Positions 19,064 through 28,751 are shown, counted from the first letter of the stretch. The stretch is 64,000 nt of DNA from Psychromonas sp. CNPT3 (GCF_000153405.2 NC_020802.1:1817883-1881882); one strand, 5' to 3'. Numbers and translations: made by a program. The notes: a model not told the origin generated them from the letters alone.

Positions 19064-19224
19064 ATACCAAAGGAACTAAAAAGGTTAGCCGTCTTGCTTG
19101 TTGAAATTATCCCTACCTGCGTTGTGAGTTTTGAAGTGAGAACAACTATCTCCTACAACTCTCGCCTTGCTAGTGTTAATTTTTCCTGCGCAATACATGA
19201 AAACTTAATTAATTCCTTTGGTAT
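19064..19224 (+). repeat. 161-bp MITE-like repeat, copy 3
   Basis: It is bounded by ATACCAAAGGAA and TTCCTTTGGTAT, with an interior almost identical to 12504-12664 and the same length and orientation. It lies between gpmA and the HAD-like gene. Confidence 0.9.
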
Positions 19225-19280
19225 AAGTAAAGAAAGAAAGGCTAAATAAATACACGCTATTGAAAAAATAATAAAAAAAA

Positions 19281-19302
19281 AGTGACTCCAAAGGAGTCAC
19301 TT
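19281..19302 (-). terminator. Rho-independent terminator of the HAD-like gene
   Basis: AGTGACTCC / GGAGTCACT arms with an AAA/TTT turn. On the minus strand it is followed by a long T-run. It lies 41 bp after the stop of the gene at 19343. Confidence 0.9.
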
Positions 19303-19342
19303 AAAACAATTTAACTTATGATCAAAAATCGAAAACCAAAGT

Positions 19343-20218
19343 TTATTGACCTAAACACTGACCGTTATTAACACGACCTGGGAAAATAGATTTTAATGTT
19401 TTTTGCAATGCTTTCCAATCAGAAGCCATTTCATTTGCTTGCTGCTGTGTTAGCGTCGCACCATTTTTAGCAATACGATCTTCTTCCACTTTTGTATAAT
19501 GGAAAATATACATATCGGTGTCTTTGCTATCTTTAAATGCATTATATACATTATCGACATTTTTTTGAGTATCATCTACGAAAATAATAGAATCAAATTT
19601 TTGCCCTGTTTTATCTAGCAAGTACTTGATCATTTCGCCTTTATTTTGACCCGTTGTCATAAATACGCCTTTCATGTAACTGGTTGGCCGTTTAAGCATG
19701 TCACGGAAAACAGGCGTCTCTTTTTGACCTTTCACTTTTAATGATGAACCATCAAAGTCGATGCCAACACGCGTAAGTTCACGCTCTGTTGCCGTGCGAT
19801 ATAATGGAGAACGAGATGTTAATGCGATTACCGTATTGCCCTGTTTTTGCCAATTAGCCACAATAGATGGCACGTCTTTTTCAATTAAACGCATCGTACC
19901 TAGTTCATACAAAAGACCGATAGAATCTTGGAATAAACAATCTACTTTTTGCTCATCCGTTGCTTTTACAGCAAGTTTTCCACGTTGCCACTGATACCAA
20001 ATATCACCACCAATATCACTTTCACTGGTTAAAAGGTTATTATCAATATCTAAAATCAGTAATACATTATCAATGCCATGTAATTTATTCTGTGCCTGTA
20101 CGGTTTGCATTGCATCTTTAAAGTGGCTAATTTCTTTTTTTTGTACGCCAGCATTAACTTGAAAAGCAAAACTTAAACAAAATAATGAAATACATGCATT
20201 TTTTATCGGGTGTTTCAT
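19343..20218 (-). CDS. Exported HAD-superfamily protein, DUF2608-like
   Basis: The start chosen is the ATG at 20218, which has a GGAG ribosome site and opens with a signal peptide (MKHPIKNACISLFCLSFAFQ, cleaved after VNA). A longer frame to 20332 would bury the signal peptide. The 291-residue protein has HAD-like motifs: LLILDIDNNLLTSESDIGG (motif I, DxDxN in place of DxDxT), VIALTSRS (motif II) and IIFVDDTQKNVDNV (motif IV). It fits DUF2608, found mainly in Legionella- and marine-type proteobacteria. Periplasmic location and phosphatase-like activity are inferred. Confidence 0.78.
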   Translation of the reverse strand: MKHPIKNACISLFCLSFAFQVNAGVQKKEISHFKDAMQTVQAQNKLHGIDNVLLILDIDNNLLTSESDIGGDIWYQWQRGKLAVKATDEQKVDCLFQDSIGLLYELGTMRLIEKDVPSIVANWQKQGNTVIALTSRSPLYRTATERELTRVGIDFDGSSLKVKGQKETPVFRDMLKRPTSYMKGVFMTTGQNKGEMIKYLLDKTGQKFDSIIFVDDTQKNVDNVYNAFKDSKDTDMYIFHYTKVEEDRIAKNGATLTQQQANEMASDWKALQKTLKSIFPGRVNNGQCLGQ

Positions 20219-20549
20219 CCGTGATCTCCATTTGTAGGGGTAGAAAATAATTCTATCTGTTTTCTCATTTAAAAGATGTGCATTAGATCTAGATCCTTTA
20301 CATTTTGAGAATAAATACTCATTATTTATCAATCTGTTATAAGGTTTTTATGTTGTTTTTAGCTATCAATATAAATGGAATTAATACTCGAAAAAATATA
20401 TATGGCACTCTAAAACAACAAGTAATAGTGTTTTTTTTATAATTTCCATTAAATATCACTTAACATTAAAGACCTAGAGTCAAAACACCCGTTACGTTTC
20501 TTAGTCGCTCGCCGTTCATTATGTTGTATTGTCTTTTTATTATTAGACA

Positions 20550-20578
20550 AAAAAAACCTTAATATCGATTAAGGTTTT
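20550..20578 (-). terminator. Rho-independent terminator of the PEP-CTERM gene
   Basis: AAAACCTTAAT / ATTAAGGTTTT inverted arms, with a T-run on the minus strand, 25 bp after the stop of the gene at 20604. Confidence 0.82.
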
Positions 20579-20603
20579 AGAGGTCATAGTGGTTATTTAT
20601 TCT

Positions 20604-21140
20604 TTATTTTATACTTTTTTTATACGAAAACCCTAACATCAATAAACCCATTAACAGTAAAAATATTGTGGCTGGTGCAGGCACTGAAACCTCCCCACCA
20701 TTTGTTGACGCTATTGATAATCGGATGTATTTATTCGGATCACTAATGGAATCATCGATACCGGATATAACATTGTCCATTTCAAAGAAATACTCACTCA
20801 CTGCAATCAGATAATTCCCGACACTTAAAGTAAGATCAATATGTGAATCTTTCCCATTAGAATCATCGTTCATAGCAAGAAAATCGTTACTATCGAGCGC
20901 CCCATCGTTTTTGAAGATATACATCATAGGATCTATATTAAATGTATCCCCCAATAAACGGCTACCTAACGCATCGAAAGAGAAATCACCGGCTTTCGTC
21001 ACGGTAAAATACAATCGAGGAACCGATCCAGCCTTATCACTCTCAGTCACAAATACATCTGTTGTTATTACATTTGCACTCGCAAATGATGAAATAGCTA
21101 ACAATGTTGTGCAACATAATAACGTTATAAATTTCAGCAT
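20604..21140 (-). CDS. PEP-CTERM-type exported protein (VPAPAT variant)
   Basis: The 178-residue protein has a signal peptide ending SSFASA and a beta-rich body resembling the bacterial pre-peptidase C-terminal fold (GDFSFDALGS, IDPMMYIFKNDGALDSNDFL, SHIDLTLSVGNYLIAVSEY). The C-terminus is a sorting tail: VPAPATIFLLLMGLLMLGFS then YKKS, the VPAPAT form of PEP-CTERM. Such tails are processed by exosortase (EpsH family), which is not in this window. Probable cell-surface or exopolysaccharide-associated protein of unknown role. Confidence 0.8.
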   Translation of the reverse strand: MLKFITLLCCTTLLAISSFASANVITTDVFVTESDKAGSVPRLYFTVTKAGDFSFDALGSRLLGDTFNIDPMMYIFKNDGALDSNDFLAMNDDSNGKDSHIDLTLSVGNYLIAVSEYFFEMDNVISGIDDSISDPNKYIRLSIASTNGGEVSVPAPATIFLLLMGLLMLGFSYKKSIK

Positions 21141-21611
21141 ATGATCTGCTCCTCTTAAATGACATTAAATTCTTAAATAATTAACTTCTATCAATAGATA
21201 GCAGAAATCGTGCCAGTTAGTTAATTGATTGTTTTTAAACAGGTATTTATTTTTATATAGAAAAATTCATTACAAAATGTAAAATACTTCGACACTTTAT
21301 ACGCTAAAAATTAAGTAATGATAAAACCAATATGCAGGTATATCGGCACAATTTAATTATCACAAACAGCTTTCAATAATTAACAAAATTTCATGATAAA
21401 CAATATGTTATATATTATATTAAATTGTTATTTCCGATATGTTTCATGCACCCTCATAATACTACGCTGGCCTGATAGAGACTGCTTTAAACAAGCTTAA
21501 ACTTCTAACCTTATAGATGAATATTTCATCATTAAGCAAGCCCTGAATAATAAAGATCTTTTTAAAATAAAAAAAACTAAAACTAAACTAAAAAATCAAG
21601 GCAAAAATACT
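21141..21611. other. Intergenic region with no recognised feature
   Basis: These 471 AT-rich bases separate divergent genes and must hold both promoters. I see no repeat, structured RNA or small gene I can support. No strong Shine-Dalgarno precedes the permease ATG at 21612; AAGGCAAAAATACT is the best candidate. Confidence 0.5.
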
Positions 21612-22943
21612 ATGACAAGTGTCCTCAATATTGATCCCAATGTAAAAAGAGAAAAAAATCTCCTTTTACATGAAAAAGCAAATATGACAGAACAACAATG
21701 GAATAAAGCCATTAAATTCGACAGTGTTGATCTCGGTTGGATTGTAATGAGTATTGGTATGGCTATCGGTGCGGGTATTGTCTTTTTACCCGTGCAGGTT
21801 GGTATTATGGGATTGTGGGTGTTTCTTCTTTCCGCAATTATTGGCTATCCAGCCATGTATTTATTCCAGAAATTATTTATTAATACTTTAGCGGAATCTA
21901 AAACGTGTTCGGATTATCCCAGCATCATTAGTGGTTATCTGGGTAAAAACTGGGGTATTGTACTCGGCATATTATATTTTATTATGTTGGTTATTTGGGT
22001 ACTCATTTACTCATTAAGTATTACCAATGACAGCGCCTCTTATCTCTATACTTTTGGTGTCACCGAAACCCACTTAAATAATAATGTGTTTTATGGTTTA
22101 GCCCTACTTTGTGGTCTTGTTTTTATTGCCTCAAAAGGTGAAAAACTCTTATTTAAAATATCCGGTACGATGGCAGTTATTGTATTGATCCTGATTGCCG
22201 TGATGGGCGTTTTACTAATATCACGTTGGGATCTTGCCAATATCCCTGAATTAGGTACCTGGACAAGCATGTTAAAGGACGCAATTATCACCCTGCCTTT
22301 TACATTAACATCAATTCTATTTATTCAATCATTAAGCCCGATGGTGATATCTTACCGTTCGCATGAAAAATCGATTGAAGTTGCACGCTATAAAGCCTCT
22401 CGCGCAATGAAAATTGCCTTTAGCATACTCTTTGTTATCGTTTTCTTTTTTGCAGTATCATTTACTCTTGCCATTAGCCAAGAGCAAGCCATTGATGCAA
22501 TGCATAAAAATATTTCAGCGCTCGCTATTATTGCACTTTACTTCCCAGGGAGTTGGGCAACGATCACCGGTGTGGTTATCAATATTTTTGCAGTCGTCAC
22601 CTCTTTCTTTGGCGTGTATTTGGCCTTCCAAGAAGCATGTCGCGGTATTGCCATGAATGTATTACGTCGTAAGTTTTCAGAAGAAAGTATCAATCTTAAA
22701 TTGATGCGCCGCTCAGTCACTATCTTTATTATTCTGCTTGCATGGGCAACAACAGCAACAAATGCGCCTATTTTATCCTTTACCTCTATTTGTAGTCCGG
22801 TATTTGGTTTGGTGGGATGTTTGATCCCTGCCTACCTTGTTTACCGAGTGCCACACTTAGCAAAATATAAAGGCATGTCTACGAATCTTATTATTGTCAC
22901 TGGTATTTTGCTTTGTATCTCACCACTACTGGCGTTTATCTAA
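21612..22943 (+). CDS. Amino-acid permease, SdaC/YhaO-like (HAAAP family)
   Basis: The 443-residue inner-membrane protein has about eleven membrane segments. IVMSIGMAIGAGIVFLPVQV (about residues 45-64) is the conserved first helix of hydroxy/aromatic amino-acid permeases, and SRAMKIAFSILFVI plus FFGVYLAFQEACRGI match the SdaC/YhaO/YhjV subgroup. Serine or threonine is the likely substrate. It is a single gene with its own terminator; no serine deaminase lies beside it. Confidence 0.85.
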   Translation: MTSVLNIDPNVKREKNLLLHEKANMTEQQWNKAIKFDSVDLGWIVMSIGMAIGAGIVFLPVQVGIMGLWVFLLSAIIGYPAMYLFQKLFINTLAESKTCSDYPSIISGYLGKNWGIVLGILYFIMLVIWVLIYSLSITNDSASYLYTFGVTETHLNNNVFYGLALLCGLVFIASKGEKLLFKISGTMAVIVLILIAVMGVLLISRWDLANIPELGTWTSMLKDAIITLPFTLTSILFIQSLSPMVISYRSHEKSIEVARYKASRAMKIAFSILFVIVFFFAVSFTLAISQEQAIDAMHKNISALAIIALYFPGSWATITGVVINIFAVVTSFFGVYLAFQEACRGIAMNVLRRKFSEESINLKLMRRSVTIFIILLAWATTATNAPILSFTSICSPVFGLVGCLIPAYLVYRVPHLAKYKGMSTNLIIVTGILLCISPLLAFI

Positions 22944-22985
22944 ACGAAGATAGGTCTCTTTAAAAAGCCAAGATCTTATAAAAAA

Positions 22986-23018
22986 AAATCCGATGCGACT
23001 CTGCATCGGATTTTTTAT
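22986..23018 (+). terminator. Rho-independent terminator of the permease gene
   Basis: AAATCCGATGC / GCATCGGATTT arms, 6-nt loop, T-run on plus and A-run before it. Confidence 0.9.
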
Positions 23019-23195
23019 GCGAGGCCTTAAATTTTTATCTCTTTATTAGCATCAAAAATCTCTCTGCTCTGCCTTTTACAGTGAACGCTGTAGTTTCTAA
23101 TCTCTCTTTTTAATTTGTGTGCACCTATTAAAACAACGACTTACTCATGTAAAGGTATAAGCCGTTTCCCTTATCATTCTCTCTTTTTGAGCCTA

Positions 23196-23236
23196 AAAAA
23201 AGGAGGGATATCATTAATGATCCCTCCTCCCTTTTG
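23196..23236 (-). terminator. Rho-independent terminator of the EamA gene at 23258
   Basis: AGGAGGGAT / ATCCCTCCT arms around a short loop, with a T-run on the minus strand. It lies 22 bp after the stop at 23258. Confidence 0.85.
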
Positions 23237-23257
23237 CATCTAAAAAACACTTATCAT

Positions 23258-24121
23258 TTACTGGATTTTTACAGCAAATCTTTTAGTCAGATAGTGGTTT
23301 AAAATTAAGGCCATGAAAATAATGCCACCACCAAGAGAGAGCCTAAGTAAATCAGCATCACGCCCCCATAGCAGTAAATTGACAAGGATCCCTGCTGGGA
23401 TCAATAAGTTATTCATCACAGCAAGCGCGCCGACATTAACCAAGGTCGCACCTTTATTCCACGCAAAATATCCAAGGCCCGAGGCTATCGTGCCTAAATA
23501 AATTAATATTCCCCACTGTAATGAGGTGCTAGGTAGTTTCTCACTGTTCCCAAAAAGGAGATAACAAAGACTCGCCACCAATAAAGCGCCGATAAAGAAC
23601 CATGCAAAGATACTCTTTTGATCAATGACGCGCCCGCCAATGAGATGCTTATAACCCACTTGCCCCAATGCAAAACATAAATTAGCGCCTTGCACCAATA
23701 AGAATCCAGTCACAAAATTAGCATCAATACCGTTGTAGCGAATAGCAATGGCGCCACTCGTTGCAATAAAAGCACTGAGTAAAAAAGACGCATTAAATTT
23801 ACGTTGTATCGCATCGTTTATCAGGGTGACATATATCGGCGTCATAACGGTAAACAGTAAAACTTCGGGTACCGATAAATATAAAAAAGAGTGGTAATAA
23901 AACACGTACATTAAGCCAAGTTGGATAGCGCCTATGCCCATTAATTTACCCGCCGTCTTTGCATTGATTTGACCAAGACGTAAAAAAGGTAAAAAAACCA
24001 GCGTCGCTAATGCAATGCGGATCCAAACAGAAAACCAAGGGTCTACTTGACCAGCAAGATATACGCCGATCAAACTAAAGGAGAAAGCCCACAATACGGT
24101 AACAGAAAAAAGATATGCCAT
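23258..24121 (-). CDS. EamA/DMT-superfamily transporter
   Basis: The 287-residue protein has ten membrane segments in two EamA repeats. It starts MAYLFSVTVLWAFSFSLIGV and ends each repeat with PIYVTLINDAIQRKF and LVNLLLWGRDAD-like segments. It resembles carboxylate/amino-acid/amine exporters of this family (CEJ-type), but substrate is not readable. Monocistronic, with its own terminator. Confidence 0.86.
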   Translation of the reverse strand: MAYLFSVTVLWAFSFSLIGVYLAGQVDPWFSVWIRIALATLVFLPFLRLGQINAKTAGKLMGIGAIQLGLMYVFYYHSFLYLSVPEVLLFTVMTPIYVTLINDAIQRKFNASFLLSAFIATSGAIAIRYNGIDANFVTGFLLVQGANLCFALGQVGYKHLIGGRVIDQKSIFAWFFIGALLVASLCYLLFGNSEKLPSTSLQWGILIYLGTIASGLGYFAWNKGATLVNVGALAVMNNLLIPAGILVNLLLWGRDADLLRLSLGGGIIFMALILNHYLTKRFAVKIQ

Positions 24122-24367
24122 AAAAAATCCATGTAAACAAAAGAGAGTTATTCTAAACGATAACGCCTATCAAAAGAATGCCAAAATTACAATTTTAGAA
24201 TTATCGCCCTTGTTAATGGAAATAATTTTCTAGGCGTAAGCTTAAATAATGAGAGTTACCAACGAGAAAAGATAAATATAGCGCTCAAAAAAAAACGCTT
24301 TCAGCCTCTATTAAAGGTTAAAAACGCTATTTATATTCGCAGTATTTATGAAAAAATCATACGTTAC

Positions 24368-24820
24368 TTATGAAAAACGTACCAGTACATCGACTTTTGA
24401 CGACATAACACTGGTAAGTGTTTGTGCGTCACTCGTTGCTAATACAACAATGCCTTTATGCTTAGCAATGTGTTTAAACAGATGGTTTAAATTAAAGATA
24501 CTTTCACGATGGTGTGCATTTTTTAACGCAGCTTGCGGTACAAACATAACATCTGCTTGCTCAAGTAATAATATATTATGTGCCGTAGTGACTGACTTAA
24601 ATAATGTATCCACCTCAGTTTCACTGGCTTTTTCTGCTATCACAGCGCTTTGTAATGTTTCGATTGTTGCAAATTTACTGAGTTCTTCTTTAGCTGCAAG
24701 AAGCTGACTTGGGCTAGCACCATTAAAAGCGATTAGAAAACGAGATTTATGTTTTGCCATCTGTTGCATACTATCTAAAAAATGATAATAACTTTTGCCT
24801 AGGTGATCGACTCTTAGCAT
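24368..24820 (-). CDS. Unrecognised small protein resembling a degenerate AAA+ domain
   Basis: I do not recognise the family. The 150-residue protein has features laid out like an AAA+ core: strand RFLIAFNGASPSQLLAAKEE where a P-loop would be but without GxxxxGK[ST]; HNILLLEQADVMF like a Walker B with Glu-Gln in place of Asp-Glu; and GIVVLATSDAQTLTSVMSSK then VDVLVRF like sensor 1 and the arginine region. This suggests a catalytically dead AAA-like domain. The ATG has GGAAT upstream. The opposite-strand frame at 24348-24707 is less credible. Confidence 0.6.
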   Translation of the reverse strand: MLRVDHLGKSYYHFLDSMQQMAKHKSRFLIAFNGASPSQLLAAKEELSKFATIETLQSAVIAEKASETEVDTLFKSVTTAHNILLLEQADVMFVPQAALKNAHHRESIFNLNHLFKHIAKHKGIVVLATSDAQTLTSVMSSKVDVLVRFS

Positions 24821-25026
24821 TTTATTCCTATTAATAGACTAGATCTATTGATTATAATTATGAGGGTAGTTGTTATCTGATATGGTACATTTTTTCATAA
24901 ATATTTACTAGCTCTAGGATAAGAAAGAGCATGATATAAGTACGCTTGCGTGCATTGAACAAAGCGCCTTCCACCTAAAAAAGAGCGCCCTTGGACGCTC
25001 TTCTTACCCTTTAATATTCCCAAGTA

Positions 25027-26469
25027 TTAACTTAAATCAACACCTTTGGTTCCAAAAAACCAAGTCGCAAGAAAACCTGCAACATATGAAATAATTAAAC
25101 CGACGGCAAAAACAATCATCGCGATAAATATCCCCGAATTTGAGGTCATTAAAGGTAAAGCAATAACACCCGAAGGACCAAAAACGGTATTTAAACCAAT
25201 CGGTAATCCCATATAAGAGACCAGACCAATAAAAAACCCGCCTGCTGCACCACCAACACAAGCCGTTATAAACGGTTTCACGCGAGGTAATGTCACGCCA
25301 TAAATAAGAGGCTCTCCTACCCCTAAAATGCCAGGAATAATTGCCCCCTTGATTTGAAGCCTTAATAAAGCCCCTTTTTTAGCTTTCATATACAGCGCAA
25401 ATGCAGCGCCAACTTGGCCCGCACCCGCCATCGCTAAAATAGGAAATAAAGAGTTAAAACCTTGTACATCCATTAACGCAAAATAAACAGGCACAAAACC
25501 CTGATGGATACCAAACATGACTGATATTAGGAATAACCCCGCTAATAAGGCACTACCAAACGGATTACCATTTAAGTGCAAGAAAAGCCATGACATACCT
25601 TGAAACAAAAATCCGCCAAGTGGCATGATCAGCACAAAAGTAACCCCGCCCATGATAAGTAAAGTTATCAGAGAGGTTAATATCATGTCTAAATTATCCG
25701 GTATAAAACGGCGTACCTTTTTCTCCACCCAAGCGCCCATAATGGCAGCCATTAAGACCCCAATAATATTGCCTCTTGGGTCAATGCCATAACCAAAAAA
25801 ATGCGTCATGCCCGAATAAATCCCACTCGTGGCTTCGGGGTTATAGCCGAGTATAAATAAAGAGGCTAAAATCGCCCCATTAACCCCGGATCCACCAAAC
25901 GCTTGTTGCGCATTATAACCAATCAAAATACTCAGAAAACTAAACAAGCCTTTACTAAATACTTTCATATAAAGGATAAGATCAATCAAGGTGCTACTGG
26001 CATGTGGGTTTCCCACAATATAAACTTGCTCTATTAAGGTTGCCACGCCCAATAATAAACCAGCGGCAATAAATCCTGGAATGAGTGGCGTAAAGATAGT
26101 GGCAAATTTACTTAAAAATCGATGTACGGCGCTACTTTGTTTCTTTTTAACCTGTTTCTTTTTATCAGCGGCTATCGTTTTTAAATTTTGAGTCTCGGCC
26201 GTATTATCGCTTTGCATATCGATCCATTGTTGCATCATCTCAGCGGCGCTTTGTGCTTTTCCCGGACCAAGAATTATCTGTAGTTGGTCGTCACTTTCAA
26301 CAATACCTAAAACACCTTCAATGCGTTTGATAGCCTCAAGTTCAACAATATTATTGTCCTTTAGGGTCAGCCGCAAGCGCGTCATACAATGCCCACAACG
26401 TATAATATTAGAGCGTCCTCCAAGAGAAGAACTTATACTCTTTATCATTTCCATATTAATCTTTGCCAT
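25027..26469 (-). CDS. murP: PTS N-acetylmuramic acid transporter, EIIBC component
   Basis: The 480-residue protein imports and phosphorylates MurNAc to MurNAc-6-phosphate. The N-terminal EIIB domain has the phosphocysteine in [15 protein letters not shown] lysine-rich linker (KKKQVKKKQ) leads to an EIIC membrane domain ([40 protein letters not shown] holding the conserved GEPLIYG). No EIIA is fused, as in E. coli MurP, which borrows EIIA-Glc. The ATG at 26469 is better spaced from GGGAG than the GTG at 26472. It follows murQ by 18 bp. Confidence 0.93.
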   Translation of the reverse strand: MAKINMEMIKSISSSLGGRSNIIRCGHCMTRLRLTLKDNNIVELEAIKRIEGVLGIVESDDQLQIILGPGKAQSAAEMMQQWIDMQSDNTAETQNLKTIAADKKKQVKKKQSSAVHRFLSKFATIFTPLIPGFIAAGLLLGVATLIEQVYIVGNPHASSTLIDLILYMKVFSKGLFSFLSILIGYNAQQAFGGSGVNGAILASLFILGYNPEATSGIYSGMTHFFGYGIDPRGNIIGVLMAAIMGAWVEKKVRRFIPDNLDMILTSLITLLIMGGVTFVLIMPLGGFLFQGMSWLFLHLNGNPFGSALLAGLFLISVMFGIHQGFVPVYFALMDVQGFNSLFPILAMAGAGQVGAAFALYMKAKKGALLRLQIKGAIIPGILGVGEPLIYGVTLPRVKPFITACVGGAAGGFFIGLVSYMGLPIGLNTVFGPSGVIALPLMTSNSGIFIAMIVFAVGLIISYVAGFLATWFFGTKGVDLS

Positions 26470-26487
26470 CACTTTACTCCCTCTACA

Positions 26488-27393
26488 TTATGTATGCTCG
26501 TTTAGAACCTCTGCTATAAAGCCCTTTTTCTGCGCTAATTCTTCACTCGCTCGTTTAACGTCCCAGCCGGTTAAACACATTAATATGGCCGTTTTACAAT
26601 GATCATTACATTCGCTCAGTGCTTGTTGTGCACGGCTTAAAGTACAACCAGTCGCCTCTACTACAATATTTTGCTGGCGTTGCACCAATTTGGCATTACT
26701 CGCTTTAACATCCACCATTAAATTACCAAATACTTTGCCTGTTTTTATCATCGCCCCCGTGCTTATCATATTTAAAACGAGCTTTTGCGCCGTCCCCGCT
26801 TTCATCCTTGAAGAGCCAGTGATAACTTCAGCGCCAACAATGGGTTGAATAGCAATTTTAGCCAATTTAGCCATCGGACTTCCAAGATTACAGGTCAGAG
26901 AGGCAACGCTTGCACCCATCGATAATGCATATTGCATCGCGCCTAATACATAGGGCGTTCTGCCACTGGCAGCCACACCGACAACCACATCTTGTGCAGA
27001 TAGATTGATATCTTTTAAGTCAGATTCACCTAGTTGCATATTATCTTCTGCGTTTTCAACGGCTTTAAAAATAGCAGGCCTTCCTCCTGCAATGCGCCCA
27101 ATAACTAAACTTTCTGGCGTGCCATACGTTGGTGGACATTCACTGGCATCTAAAATCCCTAAGCGCCCAGAGGTGCCCGCACCAATGTAAATCAGACGGC
27201 CCTCTTGTGAAAACGCAAGTGCCACCGCATCAACAACTTGTGCTATCTCAGGCAAACACTTTTGCACTGCAATCGCCACTTTTTGATCTTCTGTATTAAT
27301 TACTTTTAACATTTCAAGTGTTGATAATGTATCAATCTGCGCGCTGGCAGGATTGCGACTCTCAGTGGTCATTTTGCTTAAATCGATTTTCAT
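26488..27393 (-). CDS. murQ: N-acetylmuramic acid 6-phosphate etherase
   Basis: The 301-residue SIS-domain enzyme cleaves the D-lactyl ether of MurNAc-6-P to give GlcNAc-6-P and D-lactate, in recovered or scavenged peptidoglycan. The start [20 protein letters not shown] is diagnostic. [20 protein letters not shown] then PPTYGTP holds the SIS sugar-phosphate site and the catalytic Glu; [16 protein letters not shown] and [17 protein letters not shown] are also intact. It is the first gene of the murQ-murP operon, divergent from murR. Confidence 0.96.
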   Translation of the reverse strand: MKIDLSKMTTESRNPASAQIDTLSTLEMLKVINTEDQKVAIAVQKCLPEIAQVVDAVALAFSQEGRLIYIGAGTSGRLGILDASECPPTYGTPESLVIGRIAGGRPAIFKAVENAEDNMQLGESDLKDINLSAQDVVVGVAASGRTPYVLGAMQYALSMGASVASLTCNLGSPMAKLAKIAIQPIVGAEVITGSSRMKAGTAQKLVLNMISTGAMIKTGKVFGNLMVDVKASNAKLVQRQQNIVVEATGCTLSRAQQALSECNDHCKTAILMCLTGWDVKRASEELAQKKGFIAEVLNEHT

Positions 27394-27429
27394 AATGCAC
27401 TCTTTTTTATTTTAATAAGGATATAATAT

Positions 27430-27444
27430 GGAATAATTAATTCC
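27430..27444. promoter_or_regulatory. Candidate MurR operator 1
   Basis: GGAATAATTAATTCC is an inverted repeat (GGAAT / ATTCC, 5-bp centre), 37 bp upstream of the murQ start. The GGAAT element recurs twice more in the same divergent region. Confidence 0.5.
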
Positions 27445-27473
27445 GATCGTTGCGCCATCTCACAGATTTTTGA

Positions 27474-27498
27474 TTCCAAAACACACCAAATATTGGAA
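27474..27498. promoter_or_regulatory. Candidate MurR operator 2
   Basis: TTCCAA (27474-27479) and TTGGAA (27493-27498) form an inverted repeat in the murQ-murR intergenic region, using the same TTCC/GGAA bases as the other two sites. Confidence 0.4.
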
Positions 27499-27738
27499 TA
27501 ATCACCTTATATTTTATATGATACATAAAGATGCTTTATCCGATCTACGCTAGCATAACAGCGTAAGGCGTAAACATTATTCGGATGATGCGTTTTTAAT
27601 CCGTTAGAACGAGAAGATACCCATTAGGCTTTAAACCCTAATGGAATACGACTTTAATATTTGTTTTTTGTAAATGTATGCCGATAAAACATAATGATAG
27701 GAGCATAGGGTTTTCATTGAGGGAAAAAAGGCTAAGAG

Positions 27739-27785
27739 CCATTTGGCTTGCTGATTTTACATTTAGCAGTATTATACATATAGAC
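27739..27785 (-). repeat. Short dispersed intergenic repeat, copy 3 (inverted)
   Basis: Read on the minus strand, it contains ATACTGCTAAATGTAAAATC then AGCAAGCC, matching 4415-4460. It lies in the murQ-murR intergenic region. Confidence 0.45.
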
Positions 27786-27846
27786 ACAGCTTCATTTACA
27801 TTGATAACAAAACCGCCAGATTGAGCTCATCTTTAAGCACATTATT

Positions 27847-27878
27847 ATTATTCCTTATTGGCTAAAAAATGGAATAAT
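27847..27878. promoter_or_regulatory. Candidate MurR operator 3
   Basis: ATTATTCC (27847-27854) and GGAATAAT (27871-27878) are perfect 8-bp arms with a 16-bp spacer, ending 21 bp before the murR ATG. The position suits autorepression by an RpiR-type dimer. Confidence 0.5.
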
Positions 27879-27899
27879 ATATTTCAAAGGGAAATATAT

Positions 27900-28751
27900 A
27901 TGTCCATTCGCCATCTAATAGTGACCCAACAAGCCTTGTTTTCTAATAGTGCAAAAAAAATTGGTCAATTTATTTTAAAACATAGTGAGGAAATTCCCTT
28001 CTTATCGAGCCAAGAACTGGCTTTAAAAATCAATGTCAGTCAATCTAGTATTATAAAGTTCACCCAACGCATCGGTTTTAAAGGCTATAGCGCCTTTAAA
28101 TTAACCTTAAGTGAAGAGATTGGCCGTCAAAAAACGATGCCACATCCCACCCATTTACATAATCAGATCAATGCCAATGATCCCATTTTATTAACCGCAC
28201 AAAAACTATTAGAAGAAAAAAGTAGAGCCCTTATTGAAACCACCAATGCTATCAACATTAAACAGTTTGATACGGTCGTAAAATTGATAAATAAAGCAAA
28301 TCGGGTGCAAATTATTGGTATTGGGGGATCTGGGCTGTGCGCACAAGATCTTTCTTTTAAGTTATTAAAAATTGGCATTATTACTTTATGTGTACAAGAC
28401 AGCCATGTGCAAATAGCAAGCGCACAAACCCTAGAGAAAAAAGATGTTCAAATCGTTATTTCTTATTCAGGCAATCGAAAAGAGATGTTATTGGCAGCGG
28501 AGATTGCTCATGAAAAAGGGGCTAAAGTTATCGCTATTACCTCAAAATGCAGCAGTCCTTTACACGCAATGGCCGATTTTTGTCTGCACAGCATTGCCGA
28601 TGAAACGCACTATCGTAGCTCATCAATCTCATCAAGAACCGCGCAATATGTGATCACAGACTTACTCTTTTTATCCCTTTTACAACGCAGAGAACAAAGC
28701 GCTTTAACGTTATTAACAGATATTTCTAAAAGCATTGAAAAAATACTTTAA
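27900..28751 (+). CDS. murR: MurR/RpiR-family regulator of MurNAc catabolism
   Basis: The start chosen is the ATG at 27900, which has AAAGGGA upstream and begins MSIRHLIVTQQALFSNSAKK; a TTG at 27858 would overlap the putative operator. The 283-residue protein has an RpiR helix-turn-helix (LSSQELALKINVSQSSIIKF) and a C-terminal SIS domain (VQIIGIGGSGLCAQDLSFKL, VISYSGNRKEML) that would bind a sugar phosphate, presumably MurNAc-6-P as in E. coli. It is divergent from murQ-murP. Confidence 0.88.
   Translation: MSIRHLIVTQQALFSNSAKKIGQFILKHSEEIPFLSSQELALKINVSQSSIIKFTQRIGFKGYSAFKLTLSEEIGRQKTMPHPTHLHNQINANDPILLTAQKLLEEKSRALIETTNAINIKQFDTVVKLINKANRVQIIGIGGSGLCAQDLSFKLLKIGIITLCVQDSHVQIASAQTLEKKDVQIVISYSGNRKEMLLAAEIAHEKGAKVIAITSKCSSPLHAMADFCLHSIADETHYRSSSISSRTAQYVITDLLFLSLLQRREQSALTLLTDISKSIEKIL

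Noticed and set aside
24348-24707. 119-residue plus-strand frame
   Set aside because: It is the shadow of the 150-residue minus-strand gene, with a Cys/Asn/Ser-rich composition typical of antisense translation.
27858-27899. TTG start adding 14 residues to MurR
   Set aside because: It would overlap the candidate operator. The ATG at 27900 has a better ribosome site and matches the family N-terminus.
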